Assembly (NCBI RefSeq): GCF_001513785.1 | Contig: NZ_LNQS01000008.1 | Coordinates: forward strand, 1 to 64,000 | Length of the DNA: 64,000 nt | Direction: 5' to 3' | Origin: Rheinheimera sp. EpRS3 | GTDB lineage: Bacteria > Pseudomonadota > Gammaproteobacteria > Enterobacterales > Alteromonadaceae | Shown here: positions 55,315-64,000 of the stretch, in pieces | How positions within the stretch are numbered: position 1 is the first letter of the stretch | Layout of the letters: each line of letters starts with the position of its first letter | Translations under genes and position numbers: made by a program | Notes under the pieces: model-generated | What the model was told of the DNA's origin: nothing | Database searches by the model: none | The model's input: the letters and a program-made list of their open reading frames with translations, nothing else

Positions 55315-55865
55315 GCTTCAAGACACCTTTTCAATTGGGTTAAACCGCGGCGGATCCAGCTTTTCACAGTACCCAGTGCTGAGCCGGTATGTTCAGTAAT
55401 TTCCTGATGGCTCAGTCCGTTAAAATAGGCCAACTGGATTGACTGACGGTGCTCGTCACTCAAGCCCTGCATGCAATCATCCAGCTTCACCTTTTCACGA
55501 ACCAAGCCTATTACCTCCCCCGGCAGCACCTCATCGGAACATTGGTCGTTATCCGGCTCTGAGATATCAAGATGCTCTGCTTTAACGCGGCGGGATTTTA
55601 GCAAGTCCAGTGCGCGGTAGCGGGTAATGCTGATCATCCAGCTCATAACACTGCCTTTTTCGGCATGGTAATCAGCTGCATTGTGCCAAATGCGCACATA
55701 CGCATCCTGCAACACATCTTCGGCCCAGTCTTTACGCCGTAACAAATGCAAGCTGACAGAAAATAACTTGCCTGATGTGGCCTGATATAACTGTTCAAAT
55801 GCCGGTTTATTTCCCTGAGCCGCAGCGTACAGCCATTGCAGCAATTGTTGTTGTGATTGTTCCAT
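55311..55865 (-). CDS. ECF-type RNA polymerase sigma factor
   Basis: A 184-residue sigma-70 family ECF factor. Region 2 (~12-80) includes AEDVLQDAYVRIWHNAADY and GSVMSWMISITRYRALDLL. Region 4 (~125-180) includes LSDEHRQSIQLAYFNGLSHQ and GSALGTVKSWIRRGLTQL. It resembles the SigK/RpoE-like group paired with RskA anti-sigmas. ATG 55865 lies six bases after AGGA; a TTG at 55871 is also in frame. The promoter motif at 55898-55926 suggests auto-control. Confidence 0.92.
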   Translation of the reverse strand: MEQSQQQLLQWLYAAAQGNKPAFEQLYQATSGKLFSVSLHLLRRKDWAEDVLQDAYVRIWHNAADYHAEKGSVMSWMISITRYRALDLLKSRRVKAEHLDISEPDNDQCSDEVLPGEVIGLVREKVKLDDCMQGLSDEHRQSIQLAYFNGLSHQEITEHTGSALGTVKSWIRRGLTQLKRCLEA

Positions 55866-55897
55866 TTGCAATCCTGTTAAGTTAACTCTCAGTTATC

Positions 55898-55926
55898 GTT
55901 ACGACACACTGCACAGTTTAGATGCA
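55898..55926 (-). promoter_or_regulatory. Candidate ECF-sigma promoter of the sigma/anti-sigma operon
   Basis: On the minus strand: TGCATCTAA (55918-55926), exactly 14 bp, CGTAAC (55898-55903). It matches the motif at 54542-54570 in 8 of 9 bases of the first box and 4 of 6 of the second. Transcription would start near 55890, leaving a ~25-nt leader. Confidence 0.7.
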
Positions 55927-56044
55927 GTAGCAAACATACTTAATGCAAAATTCACGTGTGTTTTTTTTGCTATCCGCTATCATCCGCTTCCATTTTTTGG
56001 CGGCTCTCGTATGCTAAGCCAGAACTGCTTATTCAAGGATCGCT

Positions 56045-57085
56045 ATGCGCATTTGTTTTTTAATGTACCCGTGGGACAAAGTTTATCCAGACGGCGACAG
56101 CACCATTCGGATGATCCACGAAGCGGTAAGCCGCGGCCATACGGTAGCCATTACCCATGCCACTAACTTAACGGTGCGAGATAGCATCGCCCAGGCGTTT
56201 TGCAAAGTGTTTGTTAAAGGCCAGAAAGTATCCAGCAATATTGCCAGCTTTTACCGCAATGCGCAGTTTAATCAGCAGAAACTGCCGTTGGCGGCCTTTG
56301 ATGCCATTTTTATCCGCTTAAACCCGCCGCTGGACCCGATAGTGCTTAATTTTCTTGATTCAGTGCGTGAAGACACCTTTATTATGAATGATTTAGACGG
56401 TGTGCGGATTGCCAACAATAAGATGTACACCGCGTCCTTGCACGACCCGGACAACGAGTTTATTCCGGTGACTCATGTGTCAAAAAACAAGGACTATCTG
56501 GCACGGGTATTGGCCGAATCGCCTAACGACAAAATGATCTTAAAACCACTGAACGGCTATGGCGGCAAAGGCGTTATTTTGCTGGAAAAATCTGCCGCGC
56601 AAAGCGCCCGCTCTTTACTGGATTTTTATATTGGCGATACCGAGCGCGGCAACTACGTTATTTTGCAGGAATATGTTGAAGGCGCTGAGCTGGGTGATAT
56701 CCGTATTTTAATGCTAAACGGTAAACCTATCGGTGCTATGCGCCGTATTCCGCAGGAAGATGATGTACGTTCTAACGTACATGCCGGCGGCAGCGTGGTT
56801 AAACACCAACTGACCGAACAGGAAAAACGCTTGTGTGCACATATAGGCCCACGGCTTGCCCGCGACGGTTTATTTTTTGCCGGCATCGATGTCATTAACG
56901 GAAAATTGATTGAAGTAAACGTAATGAGCCCTGGCGGCATAGCACGGATTAACCGGTTAAACAGCGTGCGCCTGCAAGAGAAAGTTATTGATTTTATTGA
57001 GCATATGGTAAGCAAGAAGACCCAGTTATCGCCACGTAAGCAGGTATTCAGACCACTGCTGAGTGAAGCTGAAACCGTTATTTGA
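56045..57085 (+). CDS. GshB-like ATP-grasp ligase
   Basis: A 346-residue glutathione-synthetase-like protein. Like GshB it has an N-terminal substrate domain (MRICFLMYPWDKVYPDGDST), then the ATP-grasp core: LKPLNGYGGKGV, GDIRILMLNGKPIGAMRRIP, DVRSNVHAGGS and GIDVINGKLIEVNVMSPGG. It should join a glutamyl-type acid to an amine with ATP. It may be a true glutathione synthetase or a paralogue; many marine gammaproteobacteria have such a gene together with the RLAN-RimK and GNAT/C39 genes. Here those are 53 kb away. AAGGATCG precedes the ATG. Confidence 0.82.
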   Translation: MRICFLMYPWDKVYPDGDSTIRMIHEAVSRGHTVAITHATNLTVRDSIAQAFCKVFVKGQKVSSNIASFYRNAQFNQQKLPLAAFDAIFIRLNPPLDPIVLNFLDSVREDTFIMNDLDGVRIANNKMYTASLHDPDNEFIPVTHVSKNKDYLARVLAESPNDKMILKPLNGYGGKGVILLEKSAAQSARSLLDFYIGDTERGNYVILQEYVEGAELGDIRILMLNGKPIGAMRRIPQEDDVRSNVHAGGSVVKHQLTEQEKRLCAHIGPRLARDGLFFAGIDVINGKLIEVNVMSPGGIARINRLNSVRLQEKVIDFIEHMVSKKTQLSPRKQVFRPLLSEAETVI

Positions 57086-57172
57086 AAATTTTTTATCGTC
57101 TTAGAAAAAATAATTCACTGTTTTAAACCGGTAAATCTCGGTAAATAGGCAAAAAAAATCTGAGGTGCGCTT

Positions 57173-57367
57173 ATGTCACAGGTAGAGAGTAACGATTTTG
57201 AATTGGATGACTTAACGGATGACGTTGAGATCGTCAAAGATTTATCTCCAAAGGACAACAAAGCAAAGCAGAAACTGGAAGCGCGGCGGCGCATAGATGA
57301 TCTGCTGGAGCAAAAACGCTTACGTCAGTTGCTGGACGACTGGGATCTGGATGATACGGAAGCATAA
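57173..57367 (+). CDS. PA3496-family small protein
   Basis: A 64-residue acidic, coiled-coil-like protein: FELDDLTDDVEIVKDL then KLEARRRIDDLLEQKRLRQL. It matches the PA3496 family of putative envelope integrity proteins. Function is poorly known. GAGGTG lies before the ATG. It follows the GshB-like gene by 87 bp. Confidence 0.78.
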   Translation: MSQVESNDFELDDLTDDVEIVKDLSPKDNKAKQKLEARRRIDDLLEQKRLRQLLDDWDLDDTEA

Positions 57368-57384
57368 AACAGCAAGACATTAAA

Positions 57385-57407
57385 AACGGGCGCCTTAAGC
57401 GCCCGTT
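57385..57407. terminator. Bidirectional terminator between convergent genes
   Basis: A 9-bp stem AACGGGCGC / GCGCCCGTT with loop CTTAA. On the minus strand it is followed by TTTTTAAT (for fabB); the plus-strand tail is weaker. It lies 18 bases after the PA3496-like gene and 46 after fabB. Confidence 0.8.
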
Positions 57408-57452
57408 CTGCTATCTGTTTTGCTTAGCCTGTATATTGGCTAACGCCACTTA

Positions 57453-58667
57453 CTAACCGCGGTACTTTTGCATCACTAAGGTCGCGTTAGTACCACCAAA
57501 ACCAAAGCTGTTCGACATTACGGTATTAAGCTCAGCCGGGGTGGCTTTAGTCACAATATTCAGCCCCTGTGCAGCTTCGTCCAGCTCGCCGATATTAATT
57601 GAAGGCGCGATAAAGCTGTGCTTCATCATCAGCAGCGAATATATTGCTTCATGCACGCCTGCAGCACCCAGCGCATGGCCAGTCATGGCTTTGGTTGCAC
57701 TGATAGCCGGTGATTTACCGGCAAAGACTTCCTGAATAGCGCCCAGCTCTTTTACATCACCTACCGGTGTGCTGGTACCATGAGTATTAACGTAATCTAC
57801 CTGGGCGGTAACATTTTGCATTGCCATTTGCATACAACGCACAGCACCTTCACCACTTGGCGCTACCATGTCATAGCCATCAGACGTTGCGCCATAACCT
57901 GTTACTTCAGCATAAATAGTGGCACCACGGGCTAAGGCATGCTCCAGCTCTTCAACCACAACCATACCGCCGCCGCCGCTGATAACAAAACCATCGCGGT
58001 TTGCATCATAAGTACGTGATGCCAGCTCGGGAGATTCGTTGTATTTGGTAGATAATGCGCCCATCGCATCAAATTCCATTGCCAGCGTCCAATGCACTTC
58101 CTCACCACCACCGGCAAATACCACGTCCTGCTTACCCAGCTGGATCAGCTCTACTGCATGGCCGATACAGTGCGCACTGGTAGCACATGCCGAACTAATA
58201 GAGTAGTTCACACCTTTAATTTTAAACGGCGTGGCTAAACAAGCTGAACAAGTACTGGACATGGTTTTTGGCACCGCATAAGGGCCAACCCGCTTTACAC
58301 CTTTTTCACGCAGAATATCAGCCGCTTCTACCTGCACTTTAGATGACGCACCACCAGAGCCTGCTACTAAACCAATACGCGGGCTGGAAATTTGCTCTTC
58401 GGTAAAACCGGCATCTGCAATGGCTTCTTGCATAGCAATATAAGCATAGGCTGCTGCATCACCCATAAAGCGCATGGCTTTACGGTCAATCAGCTCGCTG
58501 GGTTCCAGTTTGATATTACCCCATACCTGTGAGCGCAGGCCCAGCTCAGCAAATTCTTCTGATCGGGTAATGCCTGAACGCCCGGCCTGTAACGAGGCCA
58601 ATACTTCGTCTTTGTTATTACCAATACTGGACACAATACCAATACCTGTGATTACCGCTCTTTTCAT
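57453..58667 (-). CDS. fabB: 3-oxoacyl-[acyl-carrier-protein] synthase I
   Basis: A 404-residue condensing enzyme. The catalytic triad is visible: Cys in [16 protein letters not shown], His in [13 protein letters not shown] and His in [12 protein letters not shown]. FabB elongates acyl chains and is needed for unsaturated fatty acids. ATG 58667 follows GGAG; a longer open frame to 58784 has no support. It faces mnmC, the same layout as in E. coli. Confidence 0.96.
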   Translation of the reverse strand: MKRAVITGIGIVSSIGNNKDEVLASLQAGRSGITRSEEFAELGLRSQVWGNIKLEPSELIDRKAMRFMGDAAAYAYIAMQEAIADAGFTEEQISSPRIGLVAGSGGASSKVQVEAADILREKGVKRVGPYAVPKTMSSTCSACLATPFKIKGVNYSISSACATSAHCIGHAVELIQLGKQDVVFAGGGEEVHWTLAMEFDAMGALSTKYNESPELASRTYDANRDGFVISGGGGMVVVEELEHALARGATIYAEVTGYGATSDGYDMVAPSGEGAVRCMQMAMQNVTAQVDYVNTHGTSTPVGDVKELGAIQEVFAGKSPAISATKAMTGHALGAAGVHEAIYSLLMMKHSFIAPSINIGELDEAAQGLNIVTKATPAELNTVMSNSFGFGGTNATLVMQKYRG

Positions 58668-58842
58668 GCTTTCTCCATCGACCAGCCAGTTGCCGGCAAG
58701 GTTAAAATAATACTGTTCGCTATTGTACGGACTTTGTTCTGCAAAGTGGTCAGCTTTCAGCGCACACTTGTACTCTGTTTTCAATTTTGCGATAGCTTAG
58801 GGTAAACTACAAGCCGAATATTGTGGTGGACCTGCCTTACTT

Positions 58843-60729
58843 ATGTCTCAGCTTACGCATGCAAAAATACATTTTAATGAACAAGGTACGCCCGTGGCGT
58901 CAGATTTTGATGACGTCTATTTTTCCAATGACGGTGGCATGGCCGAAACCGATTATGTATTTTTGCAGCAAAATGGTTTACCCCAGCGCTGGCATACGCA
59001 TCCAGCACCCGCTTTTCATATTATTGAAACCGGTTTTGGCACCGGCGCTAACTTTCTGCTGAGCTGGTTACGCTTTAGGCAATACCGCCAGCAGTTTCCA
59101 GACGCAGCCTGCCAGCGCCTGTATTTCAGTAGTTTTGAAAAATTCCCGTTAAGCCATGCCGATCTCACTCAGGCGCTAGCGGTACATACCGAGCTTCAAC
59201 AGCAGTGCCAGCAATTGCTGCAAGCTTATCCGTTGTGTGTTGGCGGTTGTCACCGGCTTAGCTTTGATAACGGTAGCGTAATACTGGATTTATGGTTTGG
59301 TGACGTAAATGCCCTGCTGCCAGAGCTTAATGCCACAACAGATGCCATTTACCTTGATGGTTTTGCCCCCAGCAAAAACCCGGATATGTGGCAGGATCAG
59401 CTGTTTACCGGCCTGGCCCGGCTAAGTGGCAATGGCAGCACCGTATCGACCTTTACCTCTGCTGGTCTGGTAAAGCGTGGTTTGCAGCAGGCTGGTTTTA
59501 CGGTGAGTAAAATTAAAGGCTTTGGCCGCAAGCGTGAAATGCTCACGGCCATAATGGCAACGGATACCGCGATACCTACCCCGTTAGCAACACCTACACC
59601 GTTAAATGATGAAGTCACCATTATAGGCGGCGGTATAGCATCGCTTTGCACAGCTTTGGCACTGGCTCAGCGCGGTGTGGCCGTGCACCTTATTTGCGAA
59701 GATGACATGGTGGCACGCCAGGCATCACAAAACCGCCAGGGCGCTGTATATCCCAACCTGCATGCCAACCTCACCGATGACAGCCAGTTGCACGCTCAGG
59801 CCTTTTTATTTGCCCGGCGCTTTTATCAGCACTGGCAACAACAAGGGTTAGATTTTGCCATGGACTGGTGTGGCTTACTGCATCTGGCCAGCAATACGCT
59901 GCTACAACAGCGCCAGCAAAAGCTGATGGATAAAGCGCTGTGGCCAACTGAGCTGGTGCAGGCGGTCAATGCCAGCGAAGCCTCTGCCATTGCCGGGCTT
60001 AAGCTGCCCCACAGCGGCATTTATATACCACTGGCTGGCTGGTTAAGCCCGCAACAGTTCTGCCTGCAGGCACTGCAATATTTACAGCAGCAAAAGTTAT
60101 TCCGCTTTAGCCCTGATTGTAAAGTACGGGCAATAAGGCAAAACAATAACGGATGGCACTTAGATACCGCAACCGGAGAATGTCAGGCCGCAATTTTAGT
60201 GCTGGCCTGTGGCAGCAAATTGGCAGAATTTGCTCCAACGGCGCAACTGCCGCTGAATAAAATCCGCGGCCAGGTCAGTTATGTGCAAGCCAGCGCTATG
60301 GCGCCACTTAAAACGGTACTGTGCCATAAAGGCTATATCACGCCACAATGGCAAAACCTGCACAGCGTTGGTGCTACTTTTGATCGTAACGCAACAGAAG
60401 CCTTTATCAGCGAGCAGGATAACAGCGAGAACGTAGAATTGGTGCGCCAGCAACTGCAGAAACCAGCCTGGTTTGCTGAAGCTGAAGTAACAGACGCAAC
60501 AGCAGCATTTCGGGCCACTTTGCCAGATCACTTACCCCTGGTTGGCCCGCAGGCTAATCAGCAAAACCTGTACCTGATAGGAGCCATGGGCGCCAGAGGT
60601 ATTATGCTGTCGCCATTGCTGGCCGAACTATTGGCCTGCCAGATTTGTGCTGAGCCGCTGCCGTTAACGCAACAGCTGTGTAAACGGCTGGCAGCTAGCC
60701 GTTTTCAAGTTGCTGGGCAAAGGCAATAA
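58843..60729 (+). CDS. mnmC: Bifunctional tRNA mnm5s2U biosynthesis enzyme MnmC
   Basis: A 628-residue fusion. Residues ~1-250 are the methyltransferase (ETGFGTGANFLLSWLRF, IYLDGFAPSKNPDMW); residues ~260-610 are the FAD-dependent oxidase (VTIIGGGIASLCTALALAQRG, GAMGARGIMLSPLLAELL). It removes the carboxymethyl group and then methylates U34 of tRNAs. Divergent from fabB. Confidence 0.95.
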   Translation: MSQLTHAKIHFNEQGTPVASDFDDVYFSNDGGMAETDYVFLQQNGLPQRWHTHPAPAFHIIETGFGTGANFLLSWLRFRQYRQQFPDAACQRLYFSSFEKFPLSHADLTQALAVHTELQQQCQQLLQAYPLCVGGCHRLSFDNGSVILDLWFGDVNALLPELNATTDAIYLDGFAPSKNPDMWQDQLFTGLARLSGNGSTVSTFTSAGLVKRGLQQAGFTVSKIKGFGRKREMLTAIMATDTAIPTPLATPTPLNDEVTIIGGGIASLCTALALAQRGVAVHLICEDDMVARQASQNRQGAVYPNLHANLTDDSQLHAQAFLFARRFYQHWQQQGLDFAMDWCGLLHLASNTLLQQRQQKLMDKALWPTELVQAVNASEASAIAGLKLPHSGIYIPLAGWLSPQQFCLQALQYLQQQKLFRFSPDCKVRAIRQNNNGWHLDTATGECQAAILVLACGSKLAEFAPTAQLPLNKIRGQVSYVQASAMAPLKTVLCHKGYITPQWQNLHSVGATFDRNATEAFISEQDNSENVELVRQQLQKPAWFAEAEVTDATAAFRATLPDHLPLVGPQANQQNLYLIGAMGARGIMLSPLLAELLACQICAEPLPLTQQLCKRLAASRFQVAGQRQ

Positions 60730-60777
60730 AAGTTTGCTAAGGTAGCGCAGAATAATAAATAAAAGTAAGGACAAAAC

Positions 60778-61104
60778 ATGCGTCTAGCCGTTTTATTATG
60801 TCTGGCGTTATTAAGTTACGGGCAAAGTGTTGCCGCTAAAGATTTTTACCAGATCCCGCTGCCAGAAGATGCCCGTGAATTTGCCCGGCTGGATAATAAA
60901 TTGCCAGCGGTGCTCAGTTACTTTAGCCAGCAAAGCGAAACCACACTGCGCGATTTTTATATCCAGCAACTGGGGCAGCCTAATTCAACTCAAACCCTGT
61001 ATGGCCGCGAACATTTATATTTTACCCTCAATGGTAACCAGGTACGTATTCTGATCTCAAGCCGTGACAACTGGCGTCAGGTTGATGTCATGGTGCAAAA
61101 CTAA
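60778..61104 (+). CDS. Small exported protein of unknown function
   Basis: A 108-residue protein with signal peptide [20 protein letters not shown]. The mature part (~88 residues) is a mix of helix and strand ([47 protein letters not shown]). No family recognised. AAGGA lies seven bases before the ATG. It follows mnmC by 48 bp. Confidence 0.72.
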   Translation: MRLAVLLCLALLSYGQSVAAKDFYQIPLPEDAREFARLDNKLPAVLSYFSQQSETTLRDFYIQQLGQPNSTQTLYGREHLYFTLNGNQVRILISSRDNWRQVDVMVQN

Positions 61105-61123
61105 GCCGGTTAAGGCTTATTGG

Positions 61124-61993
61124 TTAGGGCTTAGTTAACTGCAACACTACCCTGCGGTTTTGTTTACGCTCCAGCGCAGTATCGTTTGGCGCTACGTGGC
61201 GCCGTTCACCAAAACCTTCTACCTGAACTTTATCCTCACTTAGCCCGGCTGCAACAAAAAAGCTTTTTACTTTTTCCGCCCGCTTTACCGACAATTGCTC
61301 GTTCATCCAGCGCCCGCCATAACTGTCGGTGTAACCCTGAATTTCAACATAGTCGATATCCTGATCATATTTCAGGTATTCAGCTATCTGCGCCAGCCTG
61401 CGCTCAGACTCACGGGTTAACTGGTCGCCACCGCTTTCATAGCTCAGCACAGTAAAGGCAATATCATCAAAGCCATACGGCAATAACCGCGACACACACT
61501 GATTAAACTGATGATAATTTACCGGAAACTGCACCGGGTTCATCGCCGCCACCACTTTGTCGTAAGGGCTGTACCAGTCGCTGAAGTAAAACGTCGGGCT
61601 AAAGCCCTGTTCCAGCTCAGTCAGTAAGGTCCAGGCCGTTTTTTTCGGCAGATCGCCATTATATTGCTTTAATAACTTCATGCTGGCCACCGCTTTAGCA
61701 GGGGTGCCCGGACGCCAGGCTGGCGGTACTGACAGCACTTCAGCTAAGCCATAGTTATCGGGCAGCCGTAGCATTTGTAATTCAAAATCTAAGTTCAGCC
61801 CTTTACTGGCCACACTGCGAAATACCGCCTGGCCAAACTGCGGAATTTCATGCTGCAGCTGACACTCCAACGGGGTGTTTTTACTTAATTGCCAGACTGA
61901 TTGCTCAATACTGGCAGAATATTGACGCAACTGTGGCTGTGCCAACACACTGGCACTGCACAACAAGCTGCTGATCACTAATAAAGTTCGCAT
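61124..61993 (-). CDS. motY: Sodium-type flagellar motor protein MotY
   Basis: A 289-residue protein. Signal peptide [20 protein letters not shown]. Residues ~20-160 resemble the MotY N-terminal domain (stator-binding); residues ~170-285 are an OmpA-like peptidoglycan-binding domain ([55 protein letters not shown]). It forms the T ring of Na+-driven flagella. A GTG at 62011 is in frame; ATG 61993 fits the signal peptide better. Confidence 0.9.
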   Translation of the reverse strand: MRTLLVISSLLCSASVLAQPQLRQYSASIEQSVWQLSKNTPLECQLQHEIPQFGQAVFRSVASKGLNLDFELQMLRLPDNYGLAEVLSVPPAWRPGTPAKAVASMKLLKQYNGDLPKKTAWTLLTELEQGFSPTFYFSDWYSPYDKVVAAMNPVQFPVNYHQFNQCVSRLLPYGFDDIAFTVLSYESGGDQLTRESERRLAQIAEYLKYDQDIDYVEIQGYTDSYGGRWMNEQLSVKRAEKVKSFFVAAGLSEDKVQVEGFGERRHVAPNDTALERKQNRRVVLQLTKP

Positions 61994-62126
61994 TTTCTGG
62001 CTTTCCACCACTGTCGGTAAGCAATTTATGGCAATTCTGTTTTATGTTAAGCAAACACTATGCCGCAACAAGACGCTGGAGCAATTCTTTGGCATAATAG
62101 CCGCTGATTGGCAAACTGGCGATGTT

Positions 62127-62795
62127 ATGACACAACCAAGATCACAGCTGGCACAGCGCTTCCGCGGTTACTACCCTGTAGTTATCGACGTAGAAACCGC
62201 TGGCTTTAATGCAAAAACAGATGCTTTACTGGAAATAGCCGCCACCTTGCTGGATATGGATGACGACGGCAATTTAGTGCCGCTGCAAACACTGCACTTT
62301 CATGTTGAGCCATTTGAAGGCGCAAATCTGGATGCCAGCTCACTGGCATTTAACGGTATCGATCCATTTAACCCACTACGCGGCGCAGTGCCAGAGCGCG
62401 AAGCCATTACGGAAATATGTAAAGCGGTGCGCAAAGCGCAAAAAGACGCTGACTGTCAGCGCAGCGTTATCGTGGCGCACAATGCCGCTTTTGATCAGGG
62501 CTTTTTTAACGCCGCAGTGGAACGGCTTAACTTTAAACGTTCGCCCTTTCATGCCTTTGTATCATTCGACACCACCAGTTTGTCAGCATTAGCGCTGGGG
62601 CAAACTGTCCTTGCCAAAGCCTGCCAGGCTGCAGGTATTGAATTTGATAATAAAGAAGCGCACAGCGCCTTGTACGACACTGAACGCACTGCTGAGCTGT
62701 TTTGTTATATTGTTAATAGCTGGAAACAACTGGGCGGCTGGCCACTGGCACAGGCTGCAGAAGCAGCCAGTGAAGATGCCACTGAACAAGTGTGA
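62127..62795 (+). CDS. rnt: Ribonuclease T
   Basis: A 222-residue DEDDh 3'-exonuclease: [42 protein letters not shown] and [18 protein letters not shown]. It trims tRNA and 5S rRNA ends. ATG 62127 is used; the upstream open frame lacks homology. Confidence 0.94.
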   Translation: MTQPRSQLAQRFRGYYPVVIDVETAGFNAKTDALLEIAATLLDMDDDGNLVPLQTLHFHVEPFEGANLDASSLAFNGIDPFNPLRGAVPEREAITEICKAVRKAQKDADCQRSVIVAHNAAFDQGFFNAAVERLNFKRSPFHAFVSFDTTSLSALALGQTVLAKACQAAGIEFDNKEAHSALYDTERTAELFCYIVNSWKQLGGWPLAQAAEAASEDATEQV

Positions 62796-62831
62796 AACTC
62801 AGGCAGCATAGACTCGCAGTCTTAGCCGTCA

Positions 62832-62866
62832 AAATATAAAGGCCGCAACAAGCGGCCTTTATATTT
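62832..62866. terminator. Bidirectional terminator between rnt and grxD
   Basis: A perfect 15-bp stem (62832-62846 with 62852-62866) around the loop AACAA, GC-rich at the top and A/T-rich at the base. It serves the convergent rnt and grxD genes. Confidence 0.92.
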
Positions 62867-62880
62867 ACCACAGCAAGAGT

Positions 62881-63222
62881 TTACTCTGCGGCGGTATCGG
62901 TTTTGTATTTAGCGGCAGTTTCTTTGATCAACGGCTGCAGTTCACCACGCTGAAACATTTCCAGCACGATATCACAACCACCAACCAGTTCACCGTCTAC
63001 CCACAACTGCGGAAAAGTAGGCCAGTTGGCATATTTGGGCAATTCAGCACGGATATCCGGGTTTTGCAAAATATCTACAAAAGCAAACTGCTCACCACAG
63101 GCAATCAGCGCCTGTGAAGCCTGAGCCGAAAAACCACAGCTTGGGAATTTAGGCGAGCCTTTCATAAATAACAGGATCGGATTCTCAGCAATTTGCTGCT
63201 TAATTTTATCTAACGTTTCCAT
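62881..63222 (-). CDS. grxD: Monothiol glutaredoxin Grx4
   Basis: A 113-residue protein with the CGFS active site in PSCGFSAQASQAL, then WPTFPQLWVDGELVGGCDI. It carries Fe-S clusters with BolA and glutathione. ATG 63222 follows AGGTG; a GTG at 63228 is also possible. Confidence 0.95.
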   Translation of the reverse strand: METLDKIKQQIAENPILLFMKGSPKFPSCGFSAQASQALIACGEQFAFVDILQNPDIRAELPKYANWPTFPQLWVDGELVGGCDIVLEMFQRGELQPLIKETAAKYKTDTAAE

Positions 63223-63461
63223 TAACACCTCACACCATAAGCATTTTCAGATTGGCAGACATTTTACGCTGTTCTGTTGTAACTGGCACTTGAGATCTGA
63301 GAAAAAATCCCCACCTCTGTTGCTACAACCTTAAGCGCTGATTATCACAGCCGACTACACTGGATCAGCCAATAATCAATACTGTAAAACTTGAGTATTT
63401 TAGTCAGGTTTTGTAGTCTACGCCATGCAGACATCATAAACAACGCCAACGGAGAACGACA

Positions 63462-64000
63462 ATGGCCTTTGAATTACCAGCATTACCTTATGCAAAAGAC
63501 GCTTTAGCGCCACACATTTCCGCAGAAACTCTGGAATACCATTACGGCAAACACCACAATACTTATGTGGTAAAACTGAATGGTTTGATTGAAGGCACGC
63601 CTTTTGCCGGTAAATCTCTGGAAGATATCGTTCGTACCTCTGAAGGTGGCATTTTCAATAACGCTGCTCAGGTATGGAACCACACTTTCTACTGGCACTG
63701 TTTATCACCAAACGGTGGTGGCGAGCCAACAGGTGCGTTAGCCGACGCTATCAATGCTAAATGGGGCTCTTTTGCTGCATTTAAAACCGCCTTTAACGAC
63801 AAAGCCGTGAACAACTTTGGTTCAAGCTGGACCTGGTTAGTGAAAAAAGCTGACGGCAGCCTGGATATCGTTAACACCAGCAACGCCGCTACGCCATTAA
63901 CAGATACCAGCGTAACGCCGGTAATGACTGTAGATTTATGGGAACACGCCTACTACATAGACTACCGTAATGCCCGCCCAACTTATCTGGATGCATTCTG
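63462..64000 (+). CDS. sodB: Superoxide dismutase [Fe], partial
   Basis: The first 179 codons of FeSOD (about 193 expected); the rest lies beyond the window. Opening [17 protein letters not shown] is typical. Metal ligands are His in [13 protein letters not shown], His in [11 protein letters not shown], and Asp/His in [13 protein letters not shown]; the Gln before VWNH marks the iron type. GGAG lies seven bases before the ATG. The 239-bp upstream region carries a weak promoter match near 63391-63419. Confidence 0.94.
   Translation, partial: MAFELPALPYAKDALAPHISAETLEYHYGKHHNTYVVKLNGLIEGTPFAGKSLEDIVRTSEGGIFNNAAQVWNHTFYWHCLSPNGGGEPTGALADAINAKWGSFAAFKTAFNDKAVNNFGSSWTWLVKKADGSLDIVNTSNAATPLTDTSVTPVMTVDLWEHAYYIDYRNARPTYLDAF

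Noticed and set aside
58668..58784. FabB extended to 443 residues
   Set aside because: The extra part lies between fabB and mnmC, lacks homology, and the ATG at 58667 has its own GGAG.

Overview
The window looks like chromosome of a free-living gammaproteobacterium of the Rheinheimera / Arsukibacterium / Alishewanella type. The evidence is an ArcA/ArcB pair, a sodium-type flagellar MotY, MnmC-FabB and DnaQ-RnhA divergent pairs, several large TonB-dependent receptors, and gene orders such as gcvA-(hydrolase)-ygdD-rlmM and mutY-yggX. The assignment rests on gene content only. Base composition is about 50% GC except for one clearly AT-rich stretch (about 39.3-43.0 kb).

Layout. 1-300: two tandem leftward promoters of ribosomal-RNA type, so an rrn operon probably starts just left of the window. 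0.3-3.1 kb: divergent GNAT/C39-peptidase fusion and RLAN-RimK ATP-grasp ligase, then tRNA-Leu. 3.3-6.2 kb: operon of uridine kinase, nucleoside permease and an isopenicillin-N-synthase-like oxygenase. 6.2-10.9 kb: Oar-like TonB receptor and an exported endonuclease/phosphatase-fold protein. 10.9-17.6 kb: housekeeping RNA modification and repair (rlmM, ygdD, gcvA, yggX, mutY, trmB, rsmC). 18.1-22.9 kb: a CHASE8-like histidine kinase, then arcA facing arcB. 22.9-30.9 kb: a divergent locus for use of cyanophycin: exported cyanophycinase on one side; TonB receptor, YfcC-type permease and isoaspartyl-dipeptidase-like hydrolase on the other. 31.2-37.1 kb: gltBD, preceded by a leader rich in inverted repeats. 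37.1-39.3 kb: a folded intergenic repeat, rraA, a RelE/Phd toxin-antitoxin pair and an orphan addiction-module antitoxin. 39.4-42.5 kb: a two-gene Hachiman anti-phage system (HamA, HamB) in AT-rich DNA. 43-45 kb: small proteins, an alpha/beta hydrolase, a duplicated gene tail, and two tRNA-Asp genes with a truncated third copy. 45.1-48.7 kb: TIGR03503-like protein, dnaQ, rnhA, a repeat-rich spacer, glutathione peroxidase. 48.7-55.9 kb: an ECF sigma / anti-sigma pair followed by a DUF4331 - lipoprotein - TPR - truncated HupE-like - TonB receptor operon. 56.0-64.0 kb: a GshB-like ATP-grasp ligase, PA3496-like protein, fabB, mnmC, motY, rnt, grxD and the start of sodB.

How the genes work together. 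The two most coherent accessory modules are the cyanophycin locus (extracellular depolymerase, outer-membrane uptake, inner-membrane uptake, dipeptide cleavage) and the ECF/DUF4331 cluster. The ECF operon and the DUF4331 operon carry the same 29-bp promoter-like motif (TGCATCyAA, exactly 14 bp, CGTwwC), which argues that the sigma factor controls both. The dipeptidase-like enzyme lacks the first metal-binding His of the IadA family. The HupE-like protein has lost its membrane half. Nothing here has been tested beyond reading the sequence.
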